Below, in pieces: positions 1-8,900 of a stretch of 64,000 nucleotides of DNA. This DNA is from Agromyces sp. NDB4Y10 (lineage in GTDB: Bacteria > Actinomycetota > Actinomycetes > Actinomycetales > Microbacteriaceae), in NCBI RefSeq assembly GCF_001620055.1, contig NZ_LQGY01000050.1:17656-81655 (forward strand), read 5' to 3'. Position 1 is the stretch's first letter. Every line of letters begins with the position of its first letter. Below the pieces are notes generated by a model that saw only the letters and a program-made list of their open reading frames with translations, did no database searches and was not told where the DNA came from. Made by a program: the position numbers and the translations under genes.

Positions 1-363
1 GACGCTCCGTGCCGCCTCGGCCTGGCCGACCGGGACGCCGTTGATGCCCGAGCGCAGGGCCTCCGCGATGAAGGGCGACGTGTAGACGGAGAGCCCGATG
101 ATCGCCGCCGTCACGTAGTCCAGCCGCGAACCGAGCAGGGGCAGCACGATCGCCGTGAAGAACAGGACGAGGGTGAGCGGGGTGTTGCGCACCAGGTCGG
201 TGTAGCCGGTGGCGAACCAGCGAAGCGACGGAACCGGCGAGATTCGCATCGCCGCGATCACCGTGCCGATGATCAGCGCGGCGATCCCCGAGACGCCGAG
301 GAGCAGCAGCGTCATGCCGAAGCCCCTGAAGTACGCGGGGAGGTTCTCGATGACGGCGTCCAC
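1..363 (-). CDS. Amino-acid ABC transporter permease (glutamate-type, GluC-like), 3' end outside window
   Basis: Integral membrane permease of a polar amino-acid importer; it would form the channel for the substrate-binding protein and ATPase encoded just upstream on the same strand. The visible 121 codons start at a GTG at 363, preceded by a strong AAGGAGGAG Shine-Dalgarno. They encode a first hydrophobic helix (LLLLGVSGIAALIIGTVIAA), the start of the HisM/GlnP-type permease fold with the motif LVRNTPL, a second helix, and the beginning of the EAL(R)SGI-type cytoplasmic loop (EALRSGINGVPVGQAEAA) that contacts the ATPase. The gene runs off the left edge, so the C-terminus and a probable second permease are not visible. 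Glutamate or glutamine specificity is inferred from gene order only. Confidence 0.88.
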   Translation of the reverse strand, partial: MDAVIENLPAYFRGFGMTLLLLGVSGIAALIIGTVIAAMRISPVPSLRWFATGYTDLVRNTPLTLVLFFTAIVLPLLGSRLDYVTAAIIGLSVYTSPFIAEALRSGINGVPVGQAEAARSV

Positions 364-466
364 GCTCCTCCTTCTCTCAGTGGACGGGCGCCCGACGGCC
401 GCTCCGGGCGGTCAGGCGGTCGTGGCGGGGTCCGGCTGCACCTGGCGCCGGACCCCGCACGACGGA

Positions 467-1333
467 TCAGTACCGGTCGACGGCCGGCGGATCGCGGAAC
501 TCGAGGACGGCTCCGGCGGTGGAGTTCCAGGCCTCCTCGTACGTGCCGTCGTCGTACGACTCCTCCAGCACGTCGTTGATGAAGTTGCGGAAGTCGTCAT
601 CGCCCTTCTGCAGGCCGATGCCGTACGGCTCCTCCGTGAAGGGGTCGCCGACGACCTTGAACTCGCCCGGGTTCTGGTCGACCAGGCCGGCGAGGATGAC
701 GTTGTCGGTCGAGACGGCGACGACCTGACCGCTGCGCAGCGGCTCGAGGCAGTTGCTGTACGTGTCGGTCTCGAACACCTCGGCACCCAGGTCGCGCAGG
801 TTCGCCGCGGGGGTCGATCCGCTCACCGAGCAGACCGGCTGACCCACCAGGTCCTCTTCGCTCTGGATGTCCTCGTTGCTCTCGAGCACGAGGATGGACT
901 GGCCGGCGAGGAAGTACGGGCCGGCGAAGTCGACGACCTGCTTGCGGTCGTCGTTGATCGTGTACGTCGCGATGACGATGTCGACCTCGCCGTTCTCGAT
1001 GAACGGCTCGCGGTTGGCCGAGACGGTCTCGACCCACTCGATGTTCTCCGGCGAGATTCCGAGCTTGCCCGCGATGATCTTGCCGATCTCGACGTCGAAG
1101 CCGACGGGCACGCCGTCGGGGCCGACGAGGCCGAACAGGGGCTGGTCGAACTTGGTGCCGATCGTGATCGAACCCGCGTCGGCGAGCTCGGCCATGGTCG
1201 TGCCCTCCTCGAACTCGGGGGCCTCCTCGACCGTCGGCTCCGCCGCGTCGTCTCCGCCGTCGCCGGCGCAGCCGCTGAACAGGAGTGCGCTCGCGGCGGC
1301 CGCCGCGACGAGTGCGATTCTGCTGCGTCTCAT
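467..1333 (-). CDS. Amino-acid ABC transporter substrate-binding lipoprotein (GluB-like)
   Basis: Periplasmic-type solute receptor, anchored to the outer face of the membrane, that delivers an acidic or amide amino acid to the permease. The N-terminus is a lipoprotein signal: basic MRRSR, an alanine-rich core and the lipobox LLFSGC (lipidated Cys22). The mature part is a class-3 extracellular solute-binding domain (ITIGTKFDQPLFG, then GFDVEIGKIIAGKLG), normal family length at 288 aa. I chose ATG 1333 because GAGG lies 6 nt upstream; an in-frame ATG at 1345 has GAGAG abutting it with no spacing. It sits between the ATPase gene (47 nt or more upstream) and the permease gene (103 nt downstream), consistent with one gluABC-type operon. 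Confidence 0.92.
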   Translation of the reverse strand: MRRSRIALVAAAAASALLFSGCAGDGGDDAAEPTVEEAPEFEEGTTMAELADAGSITIGTKFDQPLFGLVGPDGVPVGFDVEIGKIIAGKLGISPENIEWVETVSANREPFIENGEVDIVIATYTINDDRKQVVDFAGPYFLAGQSILVLESNEDIQSEEDLVGQPVCSVSGSTPAANLRDLGAEVFETDTYSNCLEPLRSGQVVAVSTDNVILAGLVDQNPGEFKVVGDPFTEEPYGIGLQKGDDDFRNFINDVLEESYDDGTYEEAWNSTAGAVLEFRDPPAVDRY

Positions 1334-1391
1334 GTCGTGCCTCATCTCTCGTGGTTCGTTCGGGTTCCCCGCAGCTCGTGGCCGCAGAGGC

Positions 1392-2180
1392 TCAATGCTC
1401 GAGGATCTTCGAGAGGAAGTCCTTCGCGCGATCGGTCTTCGGGTGGTCGAAGAACTCGGCCGGGGTCGCCTCCTCGACGATGCGCCCGTCGGCCATGAAC
1501 AGGACGCGGTCAGCCGCCTTGCGGGCGAACCCCATCTCGTGGGTGACGACGATCATCGTCATGCCCTGCTCGGCGAGGCCGACCATGACGTCCAAGACCT
1601 CGTTGATCATCTCCGGGTCGAGCGCGCTCGTCGGCTCGTCGAGCAGGATCAGCTTGGGGTTCATCGCGAGCGATCGCGCGATGGCGACGCGCTGCTGCTG
1701 GCCGCCGGACAGCTGCGCGGGCATCTTCTGCGCCTGGTTCGCGACGCCGACGCGCTCGAGCAGCTCCATCGCCTTCGCCTCCGCTTCCTTGCGGGGGATC
1801 CGGCGCACCTTGATCGGTGCGAGCGTGACGTTCTCGAGCACGGTCTTGTGCGCGAAGAGGTTGAAGGACTGGAAGACCATGCCGACGTCGGCGCGGAGCT
1901 TCGCGAGGCCGGCGCCCTCCTCGGGCAGCAGGTCGCCGTCGATCGTGATCGTGCCGGAGTCGATGGTCTCGAGCCGGTTGATCGCGCGGCACAGCGTGGA
2001 CTTGCCGGACCCCGACGGACCGATCACCACCACGACCTCACCGCGATTCACCACGGTGTTGATGTCGTTCAGGACGTGGAGCTCGCCGAAGTGCTTGTCG
2101 ACATGCTCGATCACCACGAGCGGTTCGCCGCGGCGGACCGAGATGTTCGACGTTCGAGGTGCGGTGTCGGCCGGAGGCAT
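1392..2180 (-). CDS. Amino-acid ABC transporter ATP-binding protein (GluA/GlnQ type)
   Basis: Cytoplasmic ATPase powering the adjacent importer, first gene of the operon. All ABC motifs are present in order: Walker [10 protein letters not shown] (54-62), Q-loop in MVFQSFNLF, signature LSGGQQQR (157-164), Walker B with [13 protein letters not shown] (177-189) and the H-loop VTHE. The length (262 aa) is typical of polar amino-acid ATPases. The start ATG 2180 is chosen because a -10-like TAGTTT sits exactly 7 nt upstream, the spacing expected of a leaderless transcript; a GAGGGG just before the ATG is rather close for a Shine-Dalgarno. An in-frame upstream ATG at 2210 would lie inside the GC-rich inverted repeats. 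Confidence 0.93.
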   Translation of the reverse strand: MPPADTAPRTSNISVRRGEPLVVIEHVDKHFGELHVLNDINTVVNRGEVVVVIGPSGSGKSTLCRAINRLETIDSGTITIDGDLLPEEGAGLAKLRADVGMVFQSFNLFAHKTVLENVTLAPIKVRRIPRKEAEAKAMELLERVGVANQAQKMPAQLSGGQQQRVAIARSLAMNPKLILLDEPTSALDPEMINEVLDVMVGLAEQGMTMIVVTHEMGFARKAADRVLFMADGRIVEEATPAEFFDHPKTDRAKDFLSKILEH

Positions 2181-2187
2181 ACCCCTC

Positions 2188-2193
2188 AAACTA
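2188..2193 (-). promoter_or_regulatory. -10 element TAGTTT of the ABC ATPase gene (leaderless-type)
   Basis: TAGTTT lies 7 nt before ATG 2180, so transcription would begin at or next to the start codon. No good -35 is visible. Two CCCGCGGG palindromes (2197-2204 and 2226-2233) just upstream could pair to end trmH transcription. Confidence 0.5.
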
Positions 2194-2249
2194 GGGCCCG
2201 CGGGCATCACGCGGCCACCCGCGCGCCCGCGGGTTTACCGATTCGTGAC

Positions 2250-3053
2250 CTACCGGTCGCGCTGCGCGAACGCGCTCTCGTAGAGGCAGACGGATGCCGC
2301 GGTCGCGAGGTTCATCGACTCCGCGTGACCGTAGATCGGAACCGTCACGACGCGGTCGGCGAGCGCGAGCTTGTCGTCGGGCAGCCCCCGGGCCTCGTTG
2401 CCGAACAGCCACGCCGTCGGTCGCTCGAGCAGGCCCTCACGGCGGGCCGACAGGAGGTCGTCACCCTTGACGTCGGCCGCCAGGACGGTGAGCCCCGCTT
2501 CCCGCGCCCGCGCGAGCACGTCCTCGAGCTCCGCGCCGACCGCCACGGGCAGGTGGAAGATCGACCCCGTCGAGGACCGGACCACCTTGGGGTTGTAGAG
2601 GTCGACCGCGCGGCCGGTGAAGACGACGGCGTCGGCGCCCGCGGCATCCGCTGCCCGGACGATCGTGCCGGCGTTGCCGGGGTCGCGGACCTCCTCGAGG
2701 ATCGCGACGAGCGTCGGCTTCGACGCGAACACGTCCTTCACCGCGGTCGGGAACTGATGGCACACGGCCACGAAGCCCTGCGGCGTGACGGTGTCCGCCA
2801 TCGCGTTCAGCACCTCTTCGGAGACGTACTCGACGTCGACGCCCGCATCGATGGCGGTGTCGCCGATGTCGCTGTACCGCTCGAGCGCCGTCGGCGTGGC
2901 GTAGAGCTCGACCACGAGTTGCGGGCGGAACGTCAGTGCCTCGGCGACCGCCTGCGGCCCCTCGAGGAGGAACATGCCCGTCTCGACGCGTGCGGGCTTC
3001 TTCGCGAGCTTCGCGACGGCCCGCACTCGCGGCGACCTGGGGTTCTCGAGCAT
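2250..3053 (-). CDS. TrmH/SpoU-family 2'-O-methyltransferase (rRNA type, TsnR/RlmB-like)
   Basis: Predicted SAM-dependent RNA ribose 2'-O-methyltransferase of the SPOUT class. The N-terminal substrate-binding part (about 1-105) is followed by the catalytic domain with motif 1 RDPGNAGTIVRAADA (123-137, Asn127 and Arg133), motif 2 LFGNEARGL (216-224) and motif 3 ESMNLATAASVCLYE (245-259), which build the trefoil-knot SAM site. At 267 aa it matches the two-domain 23S rRNA methylases. It lies directly downstream of rplT, its usual position in Actinobacteria, but a strong hairpin at 3151-3185 separates them and it has its own leaderless-type -10. The exact nucleotide modified cannot be told from sequence. 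Confidence 0.9.
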   Translation of the reverse strand: MLENPRSPRVRAVAKLAKKPARVETGMFLLEGPQAVAEALTFRPQLVVELYATPTALERYSDIGDTAIDAGVDVEYVSEEVLNAMADTVTPQGFVAVCHQFPTAVKDVFASKPTLVAILEEVRDPGNAGTIVRAADAAGADAVVFTGRAVDLYNPKVVRSSTGSIFHLPVAVGAELEDVLARAREAGLTVLAADVKGDDLLSARREGLLERPTAWLFGNEARGLPDDKLALADRVVTVPIYGHAESMNLATAASVCLYESAFAQRDR

Positions 3054-3059
3054 GCGGCA

Positions 3060-3065
3060 AGTCTA
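3060..3065 (-). promoter_or_regulatory. -10 element TAGACT of trmH-type gene (leaderless-type)
   Basis: TAGACT is 6 nt upstream of ATG 3053, with no Shine-Dalgarno between them. It supports independent transcription of the methylase after the rplT terminator. Confidence 0.55.
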
Positions 3066-3150
3066 CGGACCGCGGGCCCGGCCGACGGCCGCCCCGCCGA
3101 GCGGGGCCGCGTGCGCGAGTCGAGCCCGCGGCATCCGCCCGCAGACGGCG

Positions 3151-3185
3151 AACGGCCCGGCATCCGCAGGGGATGCCGGGCCGTT
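3151..3185 (-). terminator. Hairpin terminator downstream of rplT
   Basis: Perfect 15-bp inverted repeat (arms 3151-3165 and 3171-3185, 5-nt loop), 19 nt after the rplT stop codon. No U-run follows, as is common for actinobacterial terminators. The arms contain the GGCATCC/GGATGCC pair that recurs throughout this window. Confidence 0.75.
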
Positions 3186-3203
3186 GCAACCGGAGGACGA
3201 GGC

Positions 3204-3590
3204 CTAGGCCGCGTTCTTCGGGGCGTTCACGTCGCTCGGGAGGGCCTGCTTGGCGCTCTCGACGAGGGCGGCGAACGTCGCGGGCTCGTTGACCGCGAGG
3301 TCGGCGAGGATGCGACGGTCGACCTCGATGCCGGCGAGGCCGAGGCCCTGGATGAGGCGGTTGTAGGTCATGCCGTTCTGGCGCGCAGCGGCGTTGATCC
3401 GCTGGATCCAGAGGCGACGGAAGTCGCCCTTCTTCGCACGACGGTCGTTGTACGAGTAGACGAGCGAGTGGGTGACCTGCTCCTTCGCCTTGCGGTAGAG
3501 GCGCGACCGCTGACCGCGGTAGCCCTCGGCGCGCTCGAGGATGACCCGACGCTTCTTGTGCGCATTGACTGCGCGCTTCACTCTTGCCAT
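3204..3590 (-). CDS. rplT: 50S ribosomal protein L20
   Basis: Large-subunit assembly protein that binds 23S rRNA early in 50S formation. The 128-residue product begins [15 protein letters not shown], the diagnostic L20 N-terminus, continues with the [15 protein letters not shown] helix and ends with the [19 protein letters not shown]-terminal domain. It is the last gene of the infC-rpmI-rplT operon, 32 nt after rpmI. The AAGGAA upstream of ATG 3590 is a plausible but distant ribosome-binding site. In other bacteria L20 represses this operon by binding its mRNA; I see no obvious L20-mimic fold between rpmI and rplT here. Confidence 0.98.
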   Translation of the reverse strand: MARVKRAVNAHKKRRVILERAEGYRGQRSRLYRKAKEQVTHSLVYSYNDRRAKKGDFRRLWIQRINAAARQNGMTYNRLIQGLGLAGIEVDRRILADLAVNEPATFAALVESAKQALPSDVNAPKNAA

Positions 3591-3622
3591 TGCTCTGTTA
3601 CTTCCTTATCGGGTCTCGTCGC

Positions 3623-3817
3623 TCAGCGACCGAGCAGCTTCTTGATGACCTTGGTGTCGGGCGCCGAGGCGACCTTGTCCTGGTTCAGACGGCGGGTGCG
3701 CACCGAGGACTTGCCCTCGAGGTTGTGACGCATACCGGCCTGCTGCTTCTTGATCTTGCCGCTGCCGGTGACCTTGAAGCGCTTCTTGGACCCGGAGTGG
3801 GTCTTCTGCTTCGGCAT
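3623..3817 (-). CDS. rpmI: 50S ribosomal protein L35
   Basis: Small basic 50S protein, 64 aa, beginning [18 protein letters not shown] with the standard [10 protein letters not shown] signature and ending [12 protein letters not shown] 3817 is preceded by AAGGAG at good distance. A longer in-frame reading extends upstream toward 3949 but is Arg/Pro-rich, overlaps the end of infC and lacks a ribosome-binding site, so it was rejected. It is the middle gene of infC-rpmI-rplT, 55 nt after infC. Confidence 0.98.
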   Translation of the reverse strand: MPKQKTHSGSKKRFKVTGSGKIKKQQAGMRHNLEGKSSVRTRRLNQDKVASAPDTKVIKKLLGR

Positions 3818-3872
3818 CTCGTGTTTCTCCTTGGTTCTGCCGCCACTCGGGGATGACGGACGTCGTACTGGC

Positions 3873-4490
3873 CTAGGCCTCGGTGGCCTCGGCCGACTGC
3901 GGCTCGTCGCCCTCGGACTCGGCCGAGGGGCGCTGCTTCGCCGCAGCACGCTGTGCGTTCGCCTCGGCCTTGGCCTCGGACTTGTTCTTCAGGGGAGCGA
4001 TGACCATCACCATGTTGCGGCCGTCGATCGTGGGGTTGTGCTCGACGGTGCCGTACTCGGCCACGTCTTCCGCGAAGCGCTGCAGGAGGCGGACGCCCAT
4101 CTCGGGACGCGACTGCTCGCGACCACGGAACAGGATCATGGCCTTCACCTTGTCGCCGGCCTTCAGGAAGCCGACGGCGCGCTTCATCTTGGTCTCGTAG
4201 TCGTGCTTGTCGATCTTGAGGCGGAACCGGACCTCCTTGAGGATCGTGTTCGCCTGGTTGCGCCGAGCCTCCTTGGCCTTCTGCGCAGCCTCGTACTTGT
4301 ACTTGCCGTAGTCCATGATCTTGACGACCGGCGGACGGGAGTTCGGCGCGACCTCGACGAGATCGAGGTCGGCCTCCTGCGCGAGCCGCAGTGCCACCTC
4401 GATCTTCACGACGCCGACCTGCTCTCCGCCAGGGCCCACGAGGCGGACCTCGGGGACGCGGATACGGTCATTGGTACGCGGATCGCTGAT
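3873..4490 (-). CDS. infC: Translation initiation factor IF-3, probable ATC start
   Basis: IF-3 binds the 30S subunit and proofreads start-codon and initiator-tRNA selection. The 205-aa product has the N-domain [20 protein letters not shown] and [13 protein letters not shown], and the C-domain [13 protein letters not shown], followed by an Ala/Glu/Lys-rich tail. No ATG, GTG or TTG exists near the conserved start; an ATC at 4490 sits 6 nt after AGAGGAG and yields ISDPRTNDR. Rare AUU/AUC starts on infC are known (E. coli uses AUU) and make the gene self-repressing, because IF-3 discriminates against them. The reading frame stays open upstream to about 4784, but that part has no IF-3 similarity. 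Confidence 0.93.
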   Translation of the reverse strand: MSDPRTNDRIRVPEVRLVGPGGEQVGVVKIEVALRLAQEADLDLVEVAPNSRPPVVKIMDYGKYKYEAAQKAKEARRNQANTILKEVRFRLKIDKHDYETKMKRAVGFLKAGDKVKAMILFRGREQSRPEMGVRLLQRFAEDVAEYGTVEHNPTIDGRNMVMVIAPLKNKSEAKAEANAQRAAAKQRPSAESEGDEPQSAEATEA

Positions 4491-4495
4491 GCGTG

Positions 4496-4503
4496 TCTCC
4501 TCT
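4496..4503 (-). promoter_or_regulatory. Ribosome-binding site deciding the ATC start of infC
   Basis: AGAGGAG on the minus strand, followed by ACACGC and then ATC at 4490. Spacing is optimal for ATC, and no other start codon lies within reach, so the Shine-Dalgarno fixes the non-canonical start. Confidence 0.7.
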
Positions 4504-4575
4504 ACTCGAACTGGTTCCAGCTCATCGGGAGACGGATGCCGCCCGACGACGAGAGCGGAAATCCACGCGATGACT

Positions 4576-4597
4576 CCCGCGGAATCGAATCCGCGGG
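4576..4597 (-). promoter_or_regulatory. infC leader hairpin 2
   Basis: Perfect 8-bp stem (cccgcgga with tccgcggg, 6-nt loop) in the 5' untranslated leader of the infC operon, about 90 nt before the start codon. With the hairpin at 4618-4639 it could form a leader attenuator; this is inference from structure only. Confidence 0.4.
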
Positions 4598-4617
4598 CCC
4601 ATGCGGCACCCTTGCTA

Positions 4618-4639
4618 CTCCCCCGCCGGAGCGGGGAAG
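4618..4639 (-). promoter_or_regulatory. infC leader hairpin 1
   Basis: Nine-bp stem containing one G-U pair around a TCCG tetraloop (arms 4618-4626 and 4631-4639). It lies in the 266-bp region between infC and the divergent DUF1844 gene, on the infC side. No U-tract follows. It may be an attenuator or a simple leader structure. Confidence 0.4.
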
Positions 4640-4756
4640 CGGAGTGCGAACGACCCGGTAACCTTGATGAAGCGGTATGCGCGGGTGGGAGTCTCTCCAC
4701 TTTCGTACCGGGGACTGGCCCCGGAGCCCGCAGTAGTCTAGCAGAGGAATCCCCCG

Positions 4757-5149
4757 GTGAGCGACACTTCGCCCGAGCCCACACGTGCGTCCGAGCACGC
4801 CCCCGCCGACGAGCACGTCGAGGCCGTCGCCGACGCGACGCGCGACATCGCCGAGGTGCCCGCGGTCGAGGTCATCACGACCGCGGCGGTGCACCTCATG
4901 AGCGCGGCGGCCGTCAAGGTCGGGCTCGCCGACGACCCCGAGTCGCAGACCGACCTCGACGAGGCGCGCAAGCTCATCAACTCGCTCGCGGGGCTCATCA
5001 CCGCCGGGGCGCCGGAGATCAGCGACATGCACGCTCGGTCGCTGCGCGACGGTCTGCGCTCGCTCCAGCTGGCGTTCCGCGAGGCCTCGACCATCCCCGA
5101 CCCGATCGGCCAGGGCCCGGGCGAGAAGTGGACCGGCCCGGTCACCTGA
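4757..5149 (+). CDS. DUF1844 domain protein
   Basis: Conserved 130-aa actinobacterial protein of unknown function, commonly found divergent from infC. The acidic N-terminus (1-35) is probably disordered, then comes the helical DUF1844 core ([22 protein letters not shown] and [14 protein letters not shown]), ending with a Gly/Pro-rich tail ([16 protein letters not shown]). GTG 4757 is the first start after GAGGAA at 4744-4749. The sequence TAGTCTA at 4734-4740 reads as a -10-like hexamer on both strands and may serve both divergent genes. No enzymatic motif is visible. Confidence 0.85.
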   Translation: MSDTSPEPTRASEHAPADEHVEAVADATRDIAEVPAVEVITTAAVHLMSAAAVKVGLADDPESQTDLDEARKLINSLAGLITAGAPEISDMHARSLRDGLRSLQLAFREASTIPDPIGQGPGEKWTGPVT

Positions 5150-5162
5150 CCCGCTCAGCCGG

Positions 5163-5939
5163 TCACGGCTGGCAGTGCGGACACCAGTACGTCTCGCGAA
5201 GCTCGACGTCGTTGCGTCCGAAACGGCCGTGCACGATGCGCGTGCCGCACCGCCGGCACGGCTCGCCCTCTCGACCGTAGACCCACAGCCGGCGTCCCGG
5301 TCGGGTGTCGCCCGTCGTGGTGCGTTCCAGCCGCTCCCGGTTGGCGAAGATCACCCTGCGCGCGAGGTCGAGCGTCGGTGCGAGGTCGACCTCGCCGATC
5401 GGGCGGTCGGGGCGGATGCCGCGGAGGAAGCACACCTCGTTGACGAGCACGTTGCCGAGCCCGGCGAGGTTGCGCTGGTCGGCGAGCGCGACCACGGCGG
5501 GCACCTCGGGCGTCGAGGCGAGTCGCCGCGCCGCCTCGGTCGCATCCCAGTCGGCACCCAGCAGGTCCGGCCCGAGGTAGCCCATGCGATCGGCCTCCTC
5601 GTCCGCCGGGAACAGCTCGACGAGACCGAGGTCGAAGCCGATGGCGGTGGCCTCGGCGGTCTCGACGATCGCGCGGGCGCGGTGCGCCGGGCGCGGCCAC
5701 TTCTGCCCGGGGCGGAGCAGTCGCCACTCCCCCTCCATCTTGAGGTGCGTGTGCAGCACGGCGTCGCCGATGCGCATGAGCAGGTGCTTGCCGCGGCTCC
5801 CGACGGAGTGCACGACCTCACCCGCGAGGTCGACCGTGGCGAAGGCGGGCACGCGCAGGTCGGTCCGCGTCACCACGCGGCCGGCGAGCGCGTCGTCGAG
5901 CCGCTTCGCCGCGCGGAACACGGTGTCGCCCTCGGGCAT
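5163..5939 (-). CDS. Fpg/Nei-family DNA glycosylase (endonuclease VIII-like)
   Basis: Bifunctional base-excision repair glycosylase and AP lyase for oxidised bases. The 258-aa protein starts MPEGDTVFRAAKRLDDAL: after removal of Met, Pro is the Schiff-base nucleophile and Glu the catalytic acid, and the MPEGD(T/S) form is typical of Nei rather than MPELPEVE of MutM. A helix-two-turn-helix region (NLAGLGNVLVNEVCF) precedes a C-terminal zinc finger with CRRC and CPHC. The start codon is one nucleotide after the lhr stop, so the two genes are surely co-transcribed. Lhr and Nei adjacency is recurrent in Actinobacteria and suggests a shared repair role. Confidence 0.92.
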   Translation of the reverse strand: MPEGDTVFRAAKRLDDALAGRVVTRTDLRVPAFATVDLAGEVVHSVGSRGKHLLMRIGDAVLHTHLKMEGEWRLLRPGQKWPRPAHRARAIVETAEATAIGFDLGLVELFPADEEADRMGYLGPDLLGADWDATEAARRLASTPEVPAVVALADQRNLAGLGNVLVNEVCFLRGIRPDRPIGEVDLAPTLDLARRVIFANRERLERTTTGDTRPGRRLWVYGREGEPCRRCGTRIVHGRFGRNDVELRETYWCPHCQP

Positions 5940-5940
5940 C

Positions 5941-8900
5941 TCAACCCCTCGCCTCGAACCGGAGCCCCTGCGGGGTCTCGCGGAACCCGGCCGCGCGCAG
6001 CGGCGGGTCGAGCACGGAGCCGTGCACGCCCGCGCCGTTCACCGACTCGACGCGGAACCGGGCGCCACGAGCCCGGCCGAGGGCCTCGGCGAGCGCGGTC
6101 GCGCCCGCGCCGAGCGCCTCGGCGTCGTCGGTGAAGACCAGGGCCGTCCGCCCGCCGCGTTCGAGGTAGAACACCGCCTCGCCGTCGACGACCGCGACGA
6201 GCGCGCCGCCCTTTCGCGCCGGGCGGTGCGTGATCTCCGTGGTGGGCTCGGGCCAGTCGAGGGCCGCGCCGAACGGGTTGGCCGGATCGGTCGCGGCGAG
6301 CACGACCGCACCGCCCGTGGGCGCCTGCCGGAGCCGGTCGACTGCGGCGCTCGTCGCGAACTGGGCGCCGCCCTGCCCGTCGATGAAGTAGCCGCGACGC
6401 ACTCGCCCCGTCTCCTCGAAGCCCGCGAGTGTGCGGTAGGCGAGCGCGAACCCGCCGAGGTGGTCCTCCGCGACGACCGAGCCGCGGGTCACGACGCCGT
6501 ACCGCTCGAGCAGCGTCTCGCCGAGCGCGTGCGCGCGCGGCGTGGCGGCGTCGCTGGCCATCGGCAGCACCGACCAGCGGCCCGCGGCGCGGGGCGGCGC
6601 CGATCGCGGCGTGCGCGCGCCCTCCGCGGCGGCCGCGGCCGACGCGAGCGCCCTCCGCGAGAGGGAGCGCCCGCGCAGGCGCGCACGCGGCGCCGAGGCC
6701 TTGGTCTTGTGCGCTCCGCCGCCGGTGAGCAGGCCGCGGACCGGTGCGAAGGTGTCGTTGGTGACGAGTCCGGCCCACACGAGTCGCCACAGCGCGTCGA
6801 GCACCGCCGCGTCGTCGGTGCCGCCGACCGCGTCGACGAGCTGCCGGAAGAAGTACGCCCCGCCCCCGCCGAGCACCGCGAGCAGCTCGGTCTCGATCGC
6901 GTCGAGCGGCTGGTCGGCGGGGGCCGGCATGGTGAGCTTGACGGTGTCGGCCAGGTGCAGGCTGACCCATCCGTCGTCGCCGGACAGCGAGCCCTGCCCC
7001 ACCCAGAGCACCTCGCCGCTCGCCGTGAGTTCGTCGAGCATGTCGGGACGGTAGTCACCCACCCGGGCGGGCAGGACGAACGTCTCCCAGGCGGATGCCG
7101 GGATGCGCACGCCCTCGAGCTGCTCGATGACCGCTGCGACGCCGTCGACGCCACGCAGTCGCCCGCCGACGTGCTGCCAGTCGGGCAGGAACCGCGCGAA
7201 CTCCCGCGGCGCGACGGGCTCGACCTCCTCTCGGAGCGCGGCGAGCGAGCGTCGACGGACTCGTCGGAGCACCTCGGCGTCGCACCACTCGGTGCCGGAG
7301 CCGTGGGGCAGGAAGGCGCCCTCGACGATGCGGCGATCGCCGGCGAGGCGCGCGAGCGCGGCCTGCGCGATCGCGACGCCGATGCCGAACCGCTCGGCGA
7401 CCGCGGCGGTCGTGAACGGCCCGTGCGTGCGCGCGTAGCGGCTGACGAGGTCGCCCAGCGGGTCGGGCACCGCCTCGCCGAACACCTCGGGCAGCCCGGG
7501 CGGGATCGGCACGCCGAGGGCGTCGCGGAGCCGGCTGAGGTCCTCGACCGCGACGACCCAGTCGCCGCCGCCGAAGCGGACCCGCGCGGCGCGCCGGGCG
7601 GTGACGAGCGCATCGACGGATGCCGCGGCATCCGTCTGCTCGTCGACGCGCTCGGCGATCTCGGCGACGGTGATGGGCCCGAGCTCGCGAAGCAGGTCGG
7701 CCACGCCCTCCTCGCCCTTGGCGAGCCGGTCGGGATGCCGCCGCTGCAGCATCCGCTCGGTATCTTCGACCACGGCCGGGTCGAGGAGCTCGCGCAGCTC
7801 GACGGTGCCGAGCAGCTCGGCGAGGAGGCCGGGGTCGAGGGACAGCGCCGCGGCGCGCCGCTCGGCGAGCGGCGCGTCGCCCTCGTACATGAATGCGCCC
7901 ACGTAGCCGAAGAGGAGGCTCGCGGCGAACGGGCTCGCGGTCTCGGTGGCGACGTCGACGAAGCGGATGCGGCGCGCCCGGATGCGCTCGGCGATGGCCG
8001 TGAGCGCGGGCAGGTCGTAGACGTCCTGCAGGCACTCCCGCACCGCCTCGAGGACGATCGGGAAGTCGGGGAAGTCGCGCGCGACCTCGAGCAGCTGCGA
8101 CGCCTTCTGCCGCTGCTGCCAGAGCGGCGACCGCTTGCCGGGGTTCTGCCGGGGCAGCAGGAGCGCCCGGGCCGCGCACTCGCGGAACCGCGACGCGAAC
8201 AGCGCGGAGTCGCCCACCCGTTCGGTCGCCAGTTGCGCGAGCTCGGCCGGCTCGAACTCGAACAGCTCGCTGCCCGGGGGCTCGTCGGCCGTGTCGGGCA
8301 GGCGGAGCACGATGCCGTCATCGCTCGCGACGGCGTGCGACTCGAGGCCGAACCGCTCCTGCACCCGCGCATCCACCGCGAGCGCCCACGGGGCGTGCAC
8401 GCGCATGCCATAGGGCGAATGCAGGACGATGCGCCAGTCGCCGAGCTCGTCGCGGAAGCGCTCGACGACGAGGCTCTGATCGTCGGGCACGACCCGCGTC
8501 GCCTCTCGCTGATCGGCGATGAAGCGGACGAGGTTGGCGCCCGCCCGCTCGTCGAGACCCGCGGCGGCGCACCGCTCGAGCGCCGCGGACGCGTCGGCGC
8601 CGGCGAGTTCGCCGATGAACCCGCCGATCGCCTCGCCGAGCTCGGCGGGACGGCCGATGCCGTCGCCCTTCCAGAACGGCAGGCGGCCCGGTTCGCCGAA
8701 CGCGGGCGAGACGAGCACGCGGTCGTGCGTGATCTCCTGGATGCGCCAGCTCGTGGCGCCGAGCGCGAACACGTCGCCCACGCGCGACTCGTAGACCATC
8801 TCCTCGTCGAGCTCGCCAACCCGGCGCCCCGGACCGGCGTCGCCGATCATGAAGACGCCGAACAGCCCGCGATCGGGGATGGTGCCGCCCGAGGTGACGG

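Noticed and set aside
867..3728. Long open frame on the plus strand across the ABC, trmH and rplT genes
   Set aside because: It is the antisense of well-supported genes; its composition (Arg, Asp, Val, His runs) and lack of motifs show a high-G+C shadow.
4491..4784. Upstream in-frame extension of infC
   Set aside because: Crosses the leader hairpins and the divergent DUF1844 start, has no IF-3 similarity, and the ATC start with a well-placed Shine-Dalgarno explains the conserved N-terminus.
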